Assembly (NCBI GenBank): GCA_964488685.1
Contig: CAZAVY010000115.1
Span: forward strand, 1 to 7,411
DNA: 7,411 bases
Source of the DNA: GCA-001735895 sp964488685
GTDB taxonomy: Bacteria > Pseudomonadota > Gammaproteobacteria > GCA-001735895
Reading direction: 5' to 3'
The notes under the pieces are model-generated. The model had not been told where the DNA came from and did no database searches. It was given only the letters and a program-made list of their open reading frames with translations. How positions within the stretch are numbered: position 1 is the first letter of the stretch; every line of letters begins with the position of its first letter. The position numbers and the translations under genes are program-made. Positions 5,844 through 7,411 of the stretch are shown here, piece after piece.

Positions 5844-6542
5844 ATGCTTGAATCACTCGCAACTGCCACTGTGGAAGTGGAACTCGAATCTCCGACCCTG
5901 GCGCATCGCACCTTCGATAGCATCAAGGCCGATATCGTCAATGGCGAACTTGCCCAGGGCATCAAAATCGTCGAATCGGACCTGGCGTTGAAATACGGCA
6001 TCAGTCGCGGACCCTTGCGCGAAGCCATTCATCGGCTCGAACAAATCAAACTGATTGTGCGCATTCCGCACGCCGGTTCACGCGTGGTTACACTCAACAC
6101 CCGGATGATGGAAGATATCTACAGCGCGCGCGAGGCACTCGAAGGCATGGCGGCAAGGCTCGCCGCGCGCCTGATGCCGGACGCGGACTGCGCCGCGTTG
6201 TCGGCATTACTCGATCAACACGAAGCCGGCATCGGTGAAACCGAGGGCCGGGCATATTTTCAGCGCGAAGGCGATATCGATTTTCACTTTCGCATCGCCA
6301 TTGCCAGTCAGAACCACTGGATTCTGGAAAATTTAAATGGCGAACTCTATCAATTGATACGCATGTGCCGTCGTCAATCCGGGCAGTTTCCGGCACGGGC
6401 GCAAACTGCACTCGATCAGCATCGCCAGATTGCCGCAGCGATCGCCGGGCGCGACGAAGAACTTGCCGAAATACTGATGCGGCGCCACATCAGCGGCGCC
6501 TGGGAAATCGTAAAAAAAATACTCGGGGATCAACATGACTGA
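5844..6542 (+). CDS. GntR-family regulator, FCD subfamily, likely controlling the prp operon
   Basis: This is a 232-residue regulator of the FadR/FCD type. A winged helix-turn-helix occupies about residues 20-85, with the hallmark SRGPLREAIHRLEQIKLI (54-71). An all-helical FCD effector domain follows (about 88-226). D144, H148, H193 and H215 match the metal-binding positions of the metal-type FCD domain, which often binds small carboxylates. The ATG at 5844 has no ribosome-binding site; an in-frame TAA at 5820-5822 limits the frame upstream and no better start lies downstream. The gene overlaps prpB by 8 bp, implying co-transcription and coupled translation. GntR regulators next to prpB control propionate genes in several gammaproteobacteria and sense pathway intermediates, so a similar role, probably repression, is likely here. 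The ligand is not visible. Confidence 0.92.
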   Translation: MLESLATATVEVELESPTLAHRTFDSIKADIVNGELAQGIKIVESDLALKYGISRGPLREAIHRLEQIKLIVRIPHAGSRVVTLNTRMMEDIYSAREALEGMAARLAARLMPDADCAALSALLDQHEAGIGETEGRAYFQREGDIDFHFRIAIASQNHWILENLNGELYQLIRMCRRQSGQFPARAQTALDQHRQIAAAIAGRDEELAEILMRRHISGAWEIVKKILGDQHD

Positions 6543-7411
6543 ACCCAACTCTCCCGGGAAAAAATTACGCCAGGCCGTAGCCGCCAACCATCCGTTACAG
6601 GTCGTCGGGGCCGTCAACGCCTATTGCGCAATCATGGCGCAAAAATGTGGCCACCAGGCAGTGTACCTGTCGGGTGGCGGTGTCGCGGCCTGTTCGCTCG
6701 GCACTCCTGATCTCGGCATCAGTACCCTGGCGGACGTCCTCGAAGATGCACGCCGCATTACCGATGCCAGTAGCCTGCCGTTGCTGGTTGATGTTGACGT
6801 CGGTTGGGGCGGCGCTTTCAATATCGCGCGCTGCATCCGTGAAATGACTCGCGCCGATGTCGCCGGGGTTCATATTGAAGACCAGGTGATGCAGAAACGC
6901 TGTGGCCACAGACCCAACAAGGCCATCGTTTCGAGTGCGGAAATGGTGGATCGGGTCAAGGCCGCAGTCGATGCACGCAGCGACGAAAATTTCGTAGTCA
7001 TGGCTCGCACCGACGCGCTCGCGGTGGAAGGAATAGACGCCGCAATTGAACGCGCACAGGCCTGCGTCGGCGCGGGTGCCGATATGATTTTTCCGGAAGC
7101 CATGACCGATCTTGAGCAATACCGACAATTCGTCGACGCGGTTCAGGTTCCGGTGCTGGCTAACCTCACGGAATTCGGCGCCACACCTTTGTTTACCATT
7201 CAGCAACTGGCATCGGTCGGGGTCAAACTCGCACTCTATCCCTTGAGTGCGTTTCGGGCGGCCAGCCTCGCGGCGTTAACCGTCTACCAGCATATTTTGA
7301 GCGACGGCAGTCAGCAAAACGTGGTCGACAGCATGCAAACCCGAATCGAGTTGTATGACTTTCTCGATTACCACGATTACGAACAGACCTTGGATAAACT
7401 ATTCAGTGAGG
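6535..7411 (+). CDS. prpB: 2-methylisocitrate lyase (3' end cut by window)
   Basis: PrpB cleaves 2-methylisocitrate to pyruvate and succinate, the last step of the methylcitrate cycle for propionyl-CoA. The window shows 292 residues; the E. coli enzyme has about 296, so only the extreme C-terminus is missing. Family features are YLSGGGVAACSLGTPDLGIST (44-64), Mg-binding D86 and D88 (VDVDVGWGG), HIEDQV (113-118), the catalytic loop KRCGHRPNK with C123, ARTDALAVEG (157-166), E188 and ANLTEFGATPLF (209-220). GGGGA (6525-6529) ends 5 nt before the ATG. The start lies inside the end of the GntR gene. The intact KRCGH loop separates it from phosphoenolpyruvate mutase of the same superfamily. Methylcitrate synthase (prpC) would be the expected next gene outside the window. 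Confidence 0.95.
   Translation, partial: MTEPNSPGKKLRQAVAANHPLQVVGAVNAYCAIMAQKCGHQAVYLSGGGVAACSLGTPDLGISTLADVLEDARRITDASSLPLLVDVDVGWGGAFNIARCIREMTRADVAGVHIEDQVMQKRCGHRPNKAIVSSAEMVDRVKAAVDARSDENFVVMARTDALAVEGIDAAIERAQACVGAGADMIFPEAMTDLEQYRQFVDAVQVPVLANLTEFGATPLFTIQQLASVGVKLALYPLSAFRAASLAALTVYQHILSDGSQQNVVDSMQTRIELYDFLDYHDYEQTLDKLFSE

Noticed and set aside
6595..7206. 203-codon minus-strand frame opposite prpB.
   Set aside because: It covers the conserved catalytic part of prpB on the other strand; no known domain or ribosome-binding site is seen.
6535..7411. Phosphoenolpyruvate mutase or phosphonopyruvate hydrolase, tempting because of the phosphonate genes nearby.
   Set aside because: The KRCGH loop with C123 and the near end-to-end resemblance to PrpB identify methylisocitrate lyase; the EDK-x5-NS signature of the mutase is absent.

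Overview
The window looks like chromosomal DNA from a free-living proteobacterium, most likely a gammaproteobacterium. Support for this is a hexameric type II citrate synthase, a methylisocitrate lyase very like the gammaproteobacterial PrpB, and a GntR/FCD regulator directly upstream of prpB. The gammaproteobacterial placement is inferred from remembered families, not from a search. Base composition is moderately GC-rich in genes and AT-rich in the regulatory gaps. I see no mobile element, tRNA, rRNA or CRISPR array.

Left part (1-4194): a complete set of enzymes for 2-aminoethylphosphonate (AEP) breakdown by the PhnW-PhnY-PhnA route. phnW (minus strand, cut by the left edge) should transaminate AEP to phosphonoacetaldehyde. 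phnY (plus) is an aldehyde dehydrogenase that oxidises it to phosphonoacetate. phnA (plus) is a metal-dependent phosphonoacetate hydrolase that cleaves the C-P bond to acetate and phosphate. A LysR-type regulator gene sits between phnW and phnA, divergent from phnW. The phnW/lysR gap and the lysR/phnA gap share a near-identical 18-bp element (17 of 18 bases) plus a 9-bp partner. In each gap the pair lies in the same orientation and at almost the same distance from a predicted -10 box of the phn gene. This is the best candidate for the LysR operator and suggests that phnW and phnAY are two arms of one AEP regulon.

Middle (4221-5525, minus): gltA, citrate synthase, convergent with phnY across only 26 bp. 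Its upstream region is a 318-bp gap shared with a divergent gene pair.

Right part (5844-7411, plus): a GntR-family regulator of the FCD type overlapping by 8 bp the start of prpB (2-methylisocitrate lyase). prpB is truncated by the window end only a few codons before its expected stop. Two copies of ATTGT-NN-ACAAT lie upstream of the regulator with centres 62 bp apart. One contains a perfect TTGACA -35 box and the other ends 2 bp before the start codon, a layout that fits autorepression of a propionate (methylcitrate cycle) operon that probably continues to the right.

Metabolically, the AEP route yields acetate, phosphate and alanine. Citrate synthase consumes acetyl-CoA. PrpB yields pyruvate and succinate from methylisocitrate. 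The neighbourhood is thus biased to entry of small carbon units into central metabolism. The enzymes belong to described systems; what is less documented and worth checking is the regulatory DNA.
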